A stretch of 64,000 nt of DNA from Clostridium yunnanense (GTDB taxonomy: Bacteria > Bacillota > Clostridia > Clostridiales > Clostridiaceae): positions 1 to 64,000 of the forward strand of contig NZ_JAENHN010000055.1 in the NCBI RefSeq assembly GCF_016595795.1, in the 5' to 3' direction. Made by a program: the position numbers and the translations under genes. The notes under the pieces were generated by a model. It ran no database searches. It had not been told where the DNA came from and saw only the letters and a list, made by a program, of their open reading frames with translations. Of the stretch, positions 17,720 through 28,800 are shown in pieces (positions within the stretch are counted from its first letter, which is position 1; each line of letters begins with the position of its first letter).

Positions 17720-18154
17720 ATGGATAAGTTTCAAGCAGAAATAAGAAGCAGTTTTCGTACAGAGATGTTTGCATTTGGTTTATATACTGTGCTAGGTAAT
17801 CAATACAAAAGTTTTAAACCTAATTTTGGAGAGCATTTAAAAGAAGCTGGGAAGCAAGAACATATGCACGGGAGAATATTTAGGCAGTTTTATAAAAAAC
17901 AATACAATATTGATCTGAAGGAAGAAAAACTTTGTATAGCCTTTGGAAAACTGATGGGGTATGCGTTAACACCTATGCCTCTAAGTAAAAAACTAAAAAT
18001 GATTAGTGATAATGAAGCGAATGTTGTAGTAAAGATTGAAAAACAGATAACTGATGGAGTAGACAACAAAGATTATCTAAAGGTGTTAAAAAGAATACTT
18101 CCAGATGAAATTGCACATTCAAAGATATATGATGATGCATTTGGAGATAAATAA
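17720..18154 (+). CDS. Ferritin-like (rubrerythrin-type) di-iron protein
   Basis: A helical protein of 144 residues with the metal-ligand spacing of ferritin-like di-iron proteins: Glu in SSFRTEMFAF, an ExxH in KQEHMHGRIF, Glu in SDNEANVVVKIE and a second ExxH in DEIAHSKIYD. No rubredoxin-type cysteine pair follows, so it is not a full rubrerythrin. It probably acts in peroxide or oxygen handling or as an oxidase partner. It lies 55 bases before a radical SAM gene in the same direction, and the two may be co-transcribed. The ribosome site is a modest GAGG. Confidence 0.7.
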   Translation: MDKFQAEIRSSFRTEMFAFGLYTVLGNQYKSFKPNFGEHLKEAGKQEHMHGRIFRQFYKKQYNIDLKEEKLCIAFGKLMGYALTPMPLSKKLKMISDNEANVVVKIEKQITDGVDNKDYLKVLKRILPDEIAHSKIYDDAFGDK

Positions 18155-18209
18155 AAAATTATTAAATATATAAAGTGAAAAAATATAAACATAAGGGGTT
18201 ATAGGGAAT

Positions 18210-19304
18210 ATGAATAGTGAGTTTAACATAGCAGAATACATGAGTGGTGGCATAGAGAATATAATCAATAATATAATAAAGGCATCTTTTAAAAACCCAA
18301 GAGAAACGGCGTTTATGGTAAAATACATGCTGGCTAGTAAAGAAGCAAAAAAGAAAAGAGAAGCCTTTGAAGCTAATGGACAAGATATACCTTCATTTTT
18401 AATTTCAAGTATAACCAGCACTTGTAACCTATTTTGTAAGGGCTGTTATGCAAGAGCAAATAAAGCTTGCGGAGAAGGTTTAGAATTAAATCAAATGTCA
18501 GCAGGAAGATGGGGAGAAGTTTTCGAGGAAGCGAAGGAATTAGGGATACCATTTATATTACTTGCTGGTGGAGAACCACTTATGAGAAGAGAAGTAATTG
18601 AAAAAGCTGCTAAAGTAAAAGAAATAATGTTCCCTATATTTACAAATGGTACAATGCTTGATGAGGAGTATATAAAATTACTTGATAAGAATAGAAATCT
18701 TGTGCCAATTCTAAGTATAGAAGGAGACAGAGATCAGACCGATGATAGACGTGGTAGAGGAACTTATGATACTCTCATGAATGTGATGGACAACTTAAAG
18801 AAAAAAGGTATATTATATGGCGCTTCGGTTACGGTAACTACTGAAAATATAAATACAGTTACAAGCAAAGAGTTTTTTGATAAGCTTTATGAAAAAGGCT
18901 GTAGGGCAATGGTGTTTGTAGAATATGTACCAGTTACAGAAGCTACTAGAAATATTGCGCCAACGGATAAAGAACGTGATATTCTTGAAGCTGAGCAGAG
19001 TAAGCTTAGAGAAATGTACGAAGATGCTATCTTCTTGTCTTTCCCTGGAGATGAAAAATATACAGGTGGTTGCCTTGCTGCAGGTAGAGGTTTCTTCCAT
19101 ATAAACACTAACGGAGGAGCAGAACCATGTCCGTTTTCTCCTTTTTCAGATATGAACTTAAAAAATTGCACATTACTAGAAGCTCTTAAATCCCCACTAT
19201 TCCAAAAGCTTAAGGAATACGAAATACTTTCAGGTGAGCATAGTGGTGGATGCGTATTATTTGAGAAGGAAGCTGAAGTTAAGAAACTGTTAGCAGATAA
19301 CTAA
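18210..19304 (+). CDS. Radical SAM protein with SPASM-like C-terminal domain
   Basis: An S-adenosylmethionine radical enzyme of 364 residues. The [4Fe-4S] motif CNLFCKGC uses Cys72, Cys76 and Cys79. The GGEP motif (LLAGGEPL) follows, with a partial TIM-barrel after it. The C-terminal part has further cysteines (GGCLAAGR, EPCPFSPF, KNCTLLEAL, GGCVLF), a SPASM/Twitch-like pattern that holds auxiliary clusters. Relatives act in peptide or cofactor maturation. No precursor peptide is seen within the immediate flanks. A terminator follows, so the transcription unit is this gene and perhaps the ferritin-like gene. Confidence 0.85.
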   Translation: MNSEFNIAEYMSGGIENIINNIIKASFKNPRETAFMVKYMLASKEAKKKREAFEANGQDIPSFLISSITSTCNLFCKGCYARANKACGEGLELNQMSAGRWGEVFEEAKELGIPFILLAGGEPLMRREVIEKAAKVKEIMFPIFTNGTMLDEEYIKLLDKNRNLVPILSIEGDRDQTDDRRGRGTYDTLMNVMDNLKKKGILYGASVTVTTENINTVTSKEFFDKLYEKGCRAMVFVEYVPVTEATRNIAPTDKERDILEAEQSKLREMYEDAIFLSFPGDEKYTGGCLAAGRGFFHINTNGGAEPCPFSPFSDMNLKNCTLLEALKSPLFQKLKEYEILSGEHSGGCVLFEKEAEVKKLLADN

Positions 19305-19336
19305 ATAATTTATACTTTTATATATGAATATGTTAT

Positions 19337-19393
19337 GAATGGGCAACTCTATAGCTAAAAATAAGTTTATGTTTAGAGTTGACCATTTTTCTA
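19337..19393 (+). terminator. Rho-independent terminator after the radical SAM gene
   Basis: AATGG-G-CAACTCTA pairs with TAGAGTTG-A-CCATT with a single mismatch, followed by a T run. Confidence 0.8.
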
Positions 19394-19458
19394 TATAAAT
19401 ATGTTGATAAGTATGCAAATAACAATAAGAACTGTGGATAATATTACGGAGGAATAAT

Positions 19459-20133
19459 ATGTTTCATATATTGGTAGTTGAAGACAATAAAAACATAAGA
19501 AAACTCATGGCTGTAAAGCTTCAGCAGGCAGGGTATGAGGCCTATCAGGCAGAAGATGGTGAGAGAGCCTTGGAGATAATGGACAGTGTTCACATAGATC
19601 TTATAATAAGTGATATCATGATGCCAAGACTGGATGGATACGAGCTTACTAAAACCTTAAGAGATGCGGATTATAATATTCCAATACTTATGGTTACTGC
19701 TAAGGACAGTTTTGAAGACAAAGAAAAAGGTTTCCTTGTTGGCACTGATGACTATATGGTAAAACCTATAGAGATGAATGAGATGCTTTTAAGAGTTTCA
19801 GCACTTTTAAGAAGAGCTAAGATATCTACTGAGCGAAAAATAATACTTGGAGCTGTAAGCTTAAACTATGATAATCTAACGGTAACTACACCAGAGGAAA
19901 CTATAGAACTTCCTAAAAAAGAGTTCTATCTATTATTCAAGCTTTTAAGTTATCCTAATAAGATATTTACTAGGCAGCAGCTTATGGATGAGATATGGGG
20001 GATGGATACAGAAGTGGATGAACGAACTGTGGATAGTCATATTAAGAAGCTCCGCAAGAAGTTTGATTACTTAGAACAGTTTAAAATAATAACTATACGT
20101 GGATTAGGCTATAAGGTGGAAAAATACATATGA
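19459..20133 (+). CDS. OmpR-family response regulator
   Basis: A two-component regulator of 224 residues. The receiver (1-120) has VVEDNKN, phosphoacceptor Asp52 in IISDIMMPRLDG, the conserved Thr in MVTAKD and Lys in YMVKPIEM. The C-terminal winged helix has the OmpR/PhoB signature (LPKKEFYLLFKLLSYPNKIF; DERTVDSHIKKLRKK; RGLGYKV). ACGGAGG lies just upstream of the ATG. Its stop overlaps the start of the histidine kinase gene by 4 bases (ATGA), so the pair is coupled. The regulon is unknown. Confidence 0.94.
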   Translation: MFHILVVEDNKNIRKLMAVKLQQAGYEAYQAEDGERALEIMDSVHIDLIISDIMMPRLDGYELTKTLRDADYNIPILMVTAKDSFEDKEKGFLVGTDDYMVKPIEMNEMLLRVSALLRRAKISTERKIILGAVSLNYDNLTVTTPEETIELPKKEFYLLFKLLSYPNKIFTRQQLMDEIWGMDTEVDERTVDSHIKKLRKKFDYLEQFKIITIRGLGYKVEKYI

Positions 20134-21173
20134 AGAGAATATCAAAATCAATAAGAGCTAAGTTTACTTTGGTTTTTATAAGCATACTATGCTTTTCATG
20201 TGCATTATCCCTAGTAATTTCGTTAATAATAAGCAATGTCTTAAAGATATTGAATATAAACTTTTATTACAAAGGTCAGAGCATAACTCAAAGTGTGCTG
20301 TTGATAAGTACGTTAATTATCTGTGCTGTAATTGGATCCTTAACTGTATTTTTTGTAACAAAACAAATAGTTAAACCAATAGAATATTTTAGTGACAGTA
20401 CAAAGGAAATAGCAAAGGGAAACTTTGATGTAGAGATAAATTACAAAAGTGAAGATGAGATGGGAGCCTTAGCTGATAACTTCAATGCTATGATAGGTGA
20501 ACTTAAAAGTATGGAGTATTTGAGAAAAGATTTTATGAGCAGTGTATCTCATGAATTTAAGACTCCAATAGCTTCAATTCAGGGTTTTGTAGAAATATTA
20601 AAGGACAAGAACTTACCAAAGGAAAGCTTTGATGAATACACTGACATTATTATAGAAGAAACAAAAAGACTTAACAATTTATGTTCAAACATGCTGAGGC
20701 TTTCAAGACTAGACAATCAAATAATTCAAAGTGAAGCAAAAACATTTTCTTTAGATGAGCAGATAAGAAAAACTCTTCTATTATTAGAGGAGCAATGGAG
20801 TAAGAAGAACCTAGAGCTAAACCTAAACTTAGATAAAGTTATATATAACGGGGATGAGGAACTTATGCAGCAGGTATGGGTGAACCTCATTGGTAATGCT
20901 ATAAAATTTTCAAATAATGAAGGATACATAGATATATCACTTAAAAAAGATAAGCAGAACATAGTAGTTACAATAAAGGATAATGGAATAGGTATATCAG
21001 AAGAAGCAAAGAGTAGAATATACGAGAAGTTCTATCAAGGAGATCCATCAAGGGCTTCAGAAGGAAATGGGCTAGGACTTGCTATTGTAAAACGTATTGT
21101 AGAGATATGTAATGGTGACATAATCTTTGAAAGCAAAGTTTACGAAGGTACTGTTTTTAAGGTTATCTTATAA
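20130..21173 (+). CDS. Membrane sensor histidine kinase, partner of the OmpR regulator
   Basis: A kinase of 347 residues with two membrane helices (about 12-37 and 54-76) separated by a very short external loop of about 15 residues, so it probably senses a membrane event or a partner protein rather than a soluble ligand. HAMP (about 76-128) leads to HisKA with His141 in SSVSHEFKTPIAS. HATPase has the N-box NLIGNAIKFSN, DNGIGIS and GNGLGLAIV. The small loop is typical of intramembrane-sensing kinases of Firmicutes linked to cell-envelope stress, but no transporter gene is adjacent, so this is only a suggestion. A strong terminator follows. Confidence 0.93.
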   Translation: MKRISKSIRAKFTLVFISILCFSCALSLVISLIISNVLKILNINFYYKGQSITQSVLLISTLIICAVIGSLTVFFVTKQIVKPIEYFSDSTKEIAKGNFDVEINYKSEDEMGALADNFNAMIGELKSMEYLRKDFMSSVSHEFKTPIASIQGFVEILKDKNLPKESFDEYTDIIIEETKRLNNLCSNMLRLSRLDNQIIQSEAKTFSLDEQIRKTLLLLEEQWSKKNLELNLNLDKVIYNGDEELMQQVWVNLIGNAIKFSNNEGYIDISLKKDKQNIVVTIKDNGIGISEEAKSRIYEKFYQGDPSRASEGNGLGLAIVKRIVEICNGDIIFESKVYEGTVFKVIL

Positions 21174-21233
21174 AAAAGAAAACTTATTCTCCTGCCAAGT
21201 TTTCCTCATACACATTCAGAAAGTCATATGAGT

Positions 21234-21262
21234 AAAAAAACTCGCCGCGGCGAGTTTTTTTA
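21234..21262 (+). terminator. Perfect GC-rich terminator after the two-component pair
   Basis: AAAAAAACTCGC, loop CGCG, GCGAGTTTTTTT: a perfect palindrome and the most GC-rich spot in its neighbourhood. It can work in both directions. Confidence 0.9.
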
Positions 21263-21341
21263 TTTGCTAAGATATGTAATAATTAAATTAATATATTATT
21301 TATGTTTAATGTGGGAATAATTTTACCTCGGAGTTTATATT

Positions 21342-21458
21342 ATGTTTAATGATATAGATGATAAGAAAAAGTTGCTAGATAGGAAAAGAGCTTTAAATAT
21401 TGCAGAATTGAATAAATGGGTTAATTTATATGAGAAGGGGAGAATTATATGGAAGTAA
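21342..21458 (+). CDS. Short frame resembling the N-terminus of Fic-family proteins
   Basis: A 38-codon frame starting MFNDIDDKKKLLDRKRALN. The first 16 residues resemble the start of Fic-domain proteins (MF..ID.KK..LDS.RPL), but nothing of the Fic core (HPFxxGNGR) follows. It ends 10 bases inside the Gfo/Idh/MocA gene and contains that gene's ribosome site, so translating it could couple to the downstream gene. CGGAG lies before the ATG. It may be a relic of a fic gene or a true small gene. Confidence 0.3.
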   Translation: MFNDIDDKKKLLDRKRALNIAELNKWVNLYEKGRIIWK

Positions 21459-22414
21459 GGTTCGGTATTATAGGGCTTGGAGGAATAGCTGCAAGGTTTG
21501 CAAAGGTTTTAAATACAGCTCAAGGGGTAGAACTAAATTCAGTGGCAGCTTCAGATATGGGACGAGCTGAGGCTTTTAAAGAAAACTTTGGTGCAAAGAA
21601 AGCTTATGATAAATACATTGATTTGATAAAAGATAAAGAGGTTGATGCAATTTATATAGCACAAACTCATAATTTTCATTTTGATATGGTAAAGCTTTGT
21701 TTGAATAACAATAAGCCTGTAATTTGTGAAAAGCCACTAGTTACAAACAAGAAAGATGCAGAGGAATTAGCAACACTTTCTAGAGAAAAGAATGTGCTCT
21801 TGATGGAAGCAATGTGGTCAAGGTGTATTCCTACTACTCAGAAGGTAAAGCAGTGGGTGAAGGAAGGAAAGATAGGGGACGTTAAGTTAATCAATGCTTC
21901 TTTTGCTTTTAACTTTCCATTTGATCCAGAACACAGGCTTTACAATCCGAAGTTAGCTGGTGGAAGTCTATATGATGTAGGGGTATACCCTATAGAGTTC
22001 ACAACAGGTATATTAGAGGAAAAACCTACTGTGATAAATAGTGTAGGTACCATCAGTAAGTCAGGTGTTGATGATTTCGTAGTAATGAATATGAAGTTTA
22101 ATAGTGGTGCTTTAGCTTCCTTGAGCTGTGGGTTTACTGCTGAAACTAATAGAGATGCACATATATATGGATCAGATGGACATATAGTAGTTTATGATTT
22201 CTTAGGACCAAGAAGATGTGAAAGATATGATAGACAAAATAATTTAGTAGAGGTCTTTGAGGAAAGCTTTGAAGATGGCTTTATATATCAGATTAATCAT
22301 TTTGCTCACCTATATAAAAATAATAAAATAGAGAGTGATATAATACCTCTTCAAGATACTATTGACTGCGCAGAAATATTTGATATAGTTTTATCTCAAT
22401 GTGGAGTTAAGTAG
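21449..22414 (+). CDS. Gfo/Idh/MocA-family NAD(P)-dependent oxidoreductase
   Basis: A cytoplasmic dehydrogenase of 321 residues acting on a sugar or cyclitol. The N-terminal Rossmann fold has GIIGLGGIAARF (GxGxxA/G), then the family signature EKPLVTNKKDAEEL with the conserved Lys, and the C-terminal alpha/beta domain with GGSLYDVGVYPIEF. The ribosome site GAGAAGGGGAG is strong. No sugar kinase or transporter gene adjoins it, so the substrate is unknown. The group includes dihydrodiol dehydrogenase-like members of this length. Confidence 0.88.
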   Translation: MEVRFGIIGLGGIAARFAKVLNTAQGVELNSVAASDMGRAEAFKENFGAKKAYDKYIDLIKDKEVDAIYIAQTHNFHFDMVKLCLNNNKPVICEKPLVTNKKDAEELATLSREKNVLLMEAMWSRCIPTTQKVKQWVKEGKIGDVKLINASFAFNFPFDPEHRLYNPKLAGGSLYDVGVYPIEFTTGILEEKPTVINSVGTISKSGVDDFVVMNMKFNSGALASLSCGFTAETNRDAHIYGSDGHIVVYDFLGPRRCERYDRQNNLVEVFEESFEDGFIYQINHFAHLYKNNKIESDIIPLQDTIDCAEIFDIVLSQCGVK

Positions 22415-22872
22415 CGTTTTTAAAGACTATGAAATTTAACTAGAGAAAAATATAACTTTAAAAAAAAAAAAACATAACTTCTTAAGAAGAAAACTTTTTA
22501 AATAGAGAAAAATATAAAAATTTAAAAAGATAAATATATAACTTTTTAACAATTTACGCCTAAAATCAGGGGTTGAAAGCTTTGTAAGTAAAGAAAAACC
22601 AGTAAATCCATAACTTAATTTAAAGGTTTACTTGGGAAAATTTATTGATAATAAAAGTATATTTAGAAAAAATTAGAAAAAAGCAAAATGTAGTAGTTAA
22701 GTAGAACCCCTAATATAAAAGGAATAGCAAGATTAATATGAAAATTGATCAATACTCACATAGATAGTTTTATCTCTGTGAGTATTTTTTTCTGTGAGAA
22801 TTCTGTGAGAGGTTTTTGATAAAGTTTACTTATAGAAAAAATAAAAATTAACTAAGAAGTAAGGGGGATAAC
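22415..22872. other. A-rich intergenic region before the giant adhesin
   Basis: Contains a repeated TAGAGAAAAATATA (22440 and 22503 areas), long A runs, and a strong terminator hairpin at 22751-22792. I compared the stretch by eye with the conserved cores of cyclic di-GMP riboswitches and found no match. The adhesin ribosome site AAGGGGG is at the right end. Confidence 0.5.
22751..22792 (+). terminator. Strong terminator hairpin 80 bases before the adhesin gene
   Basis: AATACTCACA (22751-22760) with AGATA pairs with TATCT and TGTGAGTATT (22777-22786), followed by TTTTTT. It may end transcription from the left or act as an attenuator in the adhesin leader. Confidence 0.8.
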
Positions 22873-25800
22873 ATGAGGAGCAAAAAAGCTAAACGGTTTG
22901 TCACGTTTCTGGTCGTACTCGCTATGCTTTTTGTAGATGTAGTACAAATCACAGGAATAAACAAATCATTAATTGCAAAAGCTGATGAAACTGATACCAG
23001 CGCTTATGGAGAAGTACTTGTCAGTGATGTTGGAACAAATCCAACTCTACAAAACGGAAATACCTCAAGAAAGCTTGCAGTTGCTTCAGACGGAACGATC
23101 TATGCAGTGTATAGAAGCAACGAAGGCATAAGAGTAGCTAAGAGCACAGATAATGGTGCAAGCTTCAAGCCAAGCGTAAATGTGTATAACATGAACAATG
23201 AAGCTGAAGTTGCCGTATCATCCTCTGGTATAGTATATGTTACATGGATAGAAAGTGGCATGATTAAGGTTTCAAGAAGTACTGATCATGCAGCGACCTT
23301 CTCGGAACCAATTAATGTAGGCGCTTCAAATGATATGAGTGTACATATGACTACAGATGGAAATTATTTATACTTTATAGATAGAAGTGGTAGAAACTTC
23401 TATAAGAGTGAAGATGGAGGAGATACTTTCTCGCATTATGATTTTGCAGAAAATTATGTTTTCTCAGATGTACACGTAGATCCATTTACACATAATGTTA
23501 TAGTACAAAAAGATAATCCAAGCATTACATATTACATAAGTACAGATCACGGGCAGACTTTTAGTGAACCACATATGCCTGGTAACCAAGTATTTTTCTC
23601 AGTGGGAAGTATAGCAGCAACAGCAGATACTAGTTATTTACTTATTGCTGGACAGAATAATCTTGGTGTGAAGGTTAACTTAACAACAGGAGTATCAACA
23701 ACTCCAGATATGGGAAACAACCAAGTTTCTCAGGGTAGATCCTTAAGTGATGACTGGTATGGTAACGTAGTAACTGGCTTCTCAGATGGAAGCTATGTAT
23801 ACTTCTCAGTAAGTGGTGACTTAGGAGAGACTTTTGGAACTCCTGTCCAAGTAGCTCAGACACAAGTAGCTAATGCATCAATAAACTCAACAAATGGAGA
23901 TATATTATTCCTATATGAAAAGGAAGGAAATATATATCTAAAGGTATTTGGAGGAAAACTTCAAGGTTATGATCTTAATGTATCAAACAGTAGTTTATTC
24001 TTTGATGCCAGTGCAAGTAGTGCTGCTAAAAAGATAACTGTAACCAATATCTCTGAAGATCCTATAAGCATAGTTGATATTAAAACTACAGGAGAATTTA
24101 CATTAGACAGAACAGGTATAGGAAGCACTTTAAATCCTGGTCAGTCTGGAGAGATCAGTATAACCTATAATCCTTCAGAAAATCCAACAAGTGCAGGTAA
24201 GGTGTCAATACTTTATGGTTCTCCAACAAAGGAAAGAATCATAAGTCTTAATGGAGCTTTAGATGGAGGCGGAGTAGTAGTAGGACCAACAGATCCATCA
24301 GGTCCAGTGTCAGAGCCAGCAGCAGACTTAGCTGCAACAGCATCAAAAGGAACTGTAGTTGGAGATACTAAGATAGCAGCTACAACAGCAGGTGGAAATC
24401 ATCTAGCGGTAAAGGTTTCAGACAAAACTGTATCAACTCCAAACAAAGGAGATGCAGCGCCAACGGGAGTAGGGGTTACTAACCCATACAATGCTGGAAA
24501 TGACCTAAACCTAGGTGATTACAATGTTAACAGATATGTAGCAGTATATGAATTAGATGATAGTGATAAGGTTGTAGGGTTTAAGCTTATAAACTTACAA
24601 GACAATCAAATTTATGGAATACCAAGTACTGTAGATGCAACAGCATCAAAGGGAACTAATAGTCAAGAAACTAAAGTAAATGCAACTGCTGGCAATGGAA
24701 ATCACATTGCAGTTAAGGTTTCTAATGAACTTATAGAAACACCAGTTGAAGGACAAGATGCTCCATTAGGTGGAGGAGTATATAATCCATATGTTAACGG
24801 TACAGACATTAACCTTGGAGATTATACTGTAAACAGATACTTAGGTGTATATGAATTAGATGATAATAATAAAGTTGTAGGATTTAAGGTTATTAAATTA
24901 TCATCAGTTGAAGTAAACACTACTGCTAAAGTTATAAATGCTTCTGCAGAAAAAGGAAGCAACACAGGAGAAACTAAGATTAATGTTACTCCAGGCTTTG
25001 GGAACCATATAGCAGTAAAAGTTACATCAGAAGTATTATCTACACCAAACATAGGAGATCCAGCTCCAGTAGGAGAAGGAGTAACTAATGCATATGTTCC
25101 AGGTAGCAACCTTGAGCTTGGAAACTACACTCAAAACAAGTATGTTGGTGTATATGAATTAGATGGTGACAACAATGTTGTAGGCTTTAAGTTCTTAGAA
25201 TTGACAGCTGAACAAATAAACAGAACTGCACCTGCAATAATGGTAGATCCAGAAAAGGGTAGTGCCACAGGTCAAAGCAAGCTTATAGTATCACCAGAAA
25301 ACGGAAATTACATCGCGGTTAAGGTTTCAGATCAAGCTGTGACAACTCCAAATATCGGTGATGATGCTCCAACAGGAGTAGGAGTAACTAACCCATATAA
25401 TTCAAATACAGATATTAACCTTGGAGATTTCACTAAGAACAAATATCTAGCAGTATATGAATTAGATACAAATAATAAAGTAGTTGGCTTCAAACTTGTA
25501 AACTTAGCGGATGAAGATATAAACAGAGAAGCTCCAGTTATTGTAGCAACTACAGAAAAAGGAACTGAAAATGGAAACACAAAGGTTAATGCAATCCCAG
25601 GTGTAGGAAATCACTTAGCAATTAAAGTTTCAAATGCACCTCTAGGAACTCCAAATGTAGGAGATTCAATGGAGCTGGGACTTGGAATAACAAATCCATA
25701 TACTCCAGGATCAGATATAAACCTAGGAGATTATGTAAACAATAAATACTTAGGTGTTTACGAATTAGATTTAAATAATAAAATTGTAGGTTTTAAACTA

Positions 25801-28800
25801 ATAACTTTAACAAATGAAGATGTAAACAGAGTTTCTCCTGAAATAGTAGTAACTCCAGAAAAGGGAACTACACTAGGAAAGACTCAATTAAGTGGAACAC
25901 CAGGTATAGGAAATCACTTAGCAGTTATGGTAGCTGAGATGGCAGTACCAACACCAAACAAAGGTGATGATATGCCTTTAGGACTTGGAATAACCAATCC
26001 TTATACTCCAGGTACAGACATTAATTTAGGAGATTACAATAAGAATAAGTATCTAGCGGTATACGAACTAGATTCTGATAACAAAGTTGTAGGTTTTAAA
26101 TTAGTAGCTCTAATTGATGAAGATATCAATAGAACTGCACCAGAAGTTGTAGTAGCTCCTCAAAAGGGAACAAATACTGGTGATACAAAGATCAATGCAG
26201 CCGTAGGAAATGGAAATCACTTAGCTATAAAGGTTTCAGACAAAGATTTATCTTCAGTAAACGTAAATGTAGGAGATGCAGCACCAGTAGGTGAAGGCGT
26301 AATAAATCCTTATACTGCAAATACTGATATAAACCTAGGAGATTACACTAAGAATAAGTACTTAGGTATTTACGAATTAGATTCAAATGACAAGGTTGTA
26401 GGATTTAGAGCTTTAACTTTAATAGATTTAGCTATAAACAGAACTGCACCAGAAGTTACAGCAGAGCCTGGAAAAGGAACAAGCACTGGTGAAACTAAGA
26501 TTACTGCAACAGCAGGCAATGGTAATCACCTAGTTGTTAAGGTTTCTGATTCAGAGATTCCAGCAGTAAACATAGGGGATGCGGCACCAACAGGTGAAGG
26601 CGTAACAAACCCATATACTTCAGGAACAGATATAAACCTTGGAGATTATAAAACTAATAAATATGTTGTAGTATATGAAGTAGATTCAGATGGTAAGGTA
26701 GTAAGCTTTAAGTCAATAACTTTAACAAATGAAGATATAAATAGAACTGCACCAGAAGTTACAGTAGAACCTCAAAAGGGAACAACTTTAGGTAAGACTC
26801 AGGTTGATGCAACAGTAGATAAAGGAAATCAATTAGTAGTAAAGGTTTCTGATACTGAAATTCCTTCGGTAAACATAGGAGATGCGGCACCAACTGGTGA
26901 AGGCGTTACAAACCCATATGTTCCTGGAACAGATATAGATCTTGGAGATTACACTAAGAACAAATATCTAGGAGTTTATGAAATAGACAAAGACGGAAAT
27001 ATAGTTGGCTTCAAGTCAGTAACTTTGACAAATGAAGAAATAAACAGAACAGCACCAGAAGTTACAGTTGATCCTGAAAAGGGAACAACTGGAGGAAAGA
27101 CTCAGGTTAATGTAACCAGTGCACCTGGAAACCATATAGTGGTTAAGGTTTCTGATACAGTATTACCTTCAGTAAATGTAGGAGATGCAGCACCAACAGG
27201 CGAAGGAGTAACTAATCCATATGTTTCTGGAACAGATATAAACCTTGGAGATTATGCTAAGAATAAATATCTAGGAGTTTATGAAGTAGATTCAAATGGT
27301 AAGATAGTTGGCTTCAAGTCAGTTACTTTAACAAATGAAGAAATCAACACAACTGCACCAGAAGTTGTAGTAGCTCCTCAAAAGGGAACAAACACTGGTG
27401 ATACAAAGATTAATGCAGAAGTAGGAAATGGAAACCACTTAGCAATAAAGGTTTCTGACAAAGATCTATCTTCAGCAAATGTAAATGTAGGGGATGCAGC
27501 ACCAGCAGGTGAAGGTGTAATAAATCCTTACACTGCAAATACAGATATAAACCTTGGAGATTACACTAAGAATAAGTACTTAGGTATTTATGAATTAGAT
27601 GCAAACAATAAGGTTGTAGGTTTTAGAGCTTTAACTTTAATTGATTTAGCAATCAACAGAACTGCTCCACAAATAGAAGCTGATGCTGAAGAGGGAGCAA
27701 ATAAAGGAACTACAAAGGTTACAGCTACAGCAGATAATGGAAACCACATAGTAGTTAAGGTTTCAGACTCTGTAAATACAGCAGTAAACGTAGGCGATGC
27801 AGAACCAACAGGAACAGGAGTTATTAACCCATATGTTTCAGGATCTGACATCAATCTAGGAGATTACACTAAGAACAAGTACTTAGAGGTTTATGAAGTA
27901 GATTCAAATGGTAAGGTAGTAGGCTTTAAGTCAATAACTTTAACAAATGAAGATATCAACAGAACTTCAGAGGATGTAGTAGCATACCCAGAAAAGGGAA
28001 GTACTTTAGGAAAGACTAAGGTAAATGCAACTGCAGGAGTTGGAAATCACTTAGCAGTTATGGTATCAGATGTATTAGTACAAATACCTAATAGTGGCGA
28101 TTCAATGCCAGTAGCACTTGGAGTTGTAAATCCATATGTTTCTGGAACAGATATAAACCTAGGAGATTACACTAAAAACAAGTACCTAGCAGTTTACGAA
28201 TTAGATTCTAACAATAAGGTAGTAGGTTTTAGACTACTCGCTTTAAATGATGAAGTTATAAACGAAACTGCGCCAGAAGTCAATGTGACTGCTGACAAGG
28301 GAACAGACTTAGGTAAGACTAAGGTTACTGCAACAGCAGGAAATGGAAACCACTTAGTAGTTAAGGTTTCTAACACAGAAATACCTTCAGTAAATGTAGG
28401 AGAAGCAGCACCAACAGGAGCAGGGGTAACTAATCCATATGTTTCTGGAACAGATATAAACCTTGGCGATTACGCTAAAAACAAATATCTAGGAGTTTAT
28501 GAAGTTGACTCAAATGGTAAAGTAGTTGGCTTTAAGTCAGTAACTTTAACTAATGAAGATATCAATACTACTGCACCAGAGGTTAATGTAACTACTGATA
28601 AGGGAGCAGCTTTAGGTGAAACTAAGGTTACTGCTACAGTAGGGAATGGGAACCATCTAGCAGTTAAGGTTTCAGACGTGTTACCAGAAATAAATGCAAA
28701 TGTAGGAGATGAAGTTCAAACTGGAGCAGGATTAGTAAATCCATATGTTTCAGGAACAAATATAGACCTTGGAGATTACGCTAAGAACAAGTACTTAACA

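Noticed and set aside
22415-22872. Cyclic di-GMP riboswitch upstream of the adhesin, expected because a diguanylate cyclase is present
   Set aside because: No conserved GEMM-I or GEMM-II core could be found; only a terminator hairpin is clear.
22873-24312. Sialidase call for the N-terminus of the adhesin
   Set aside because: Asp-boxes are structural and occur in many propellers; no catalytic Arg motif was seen.
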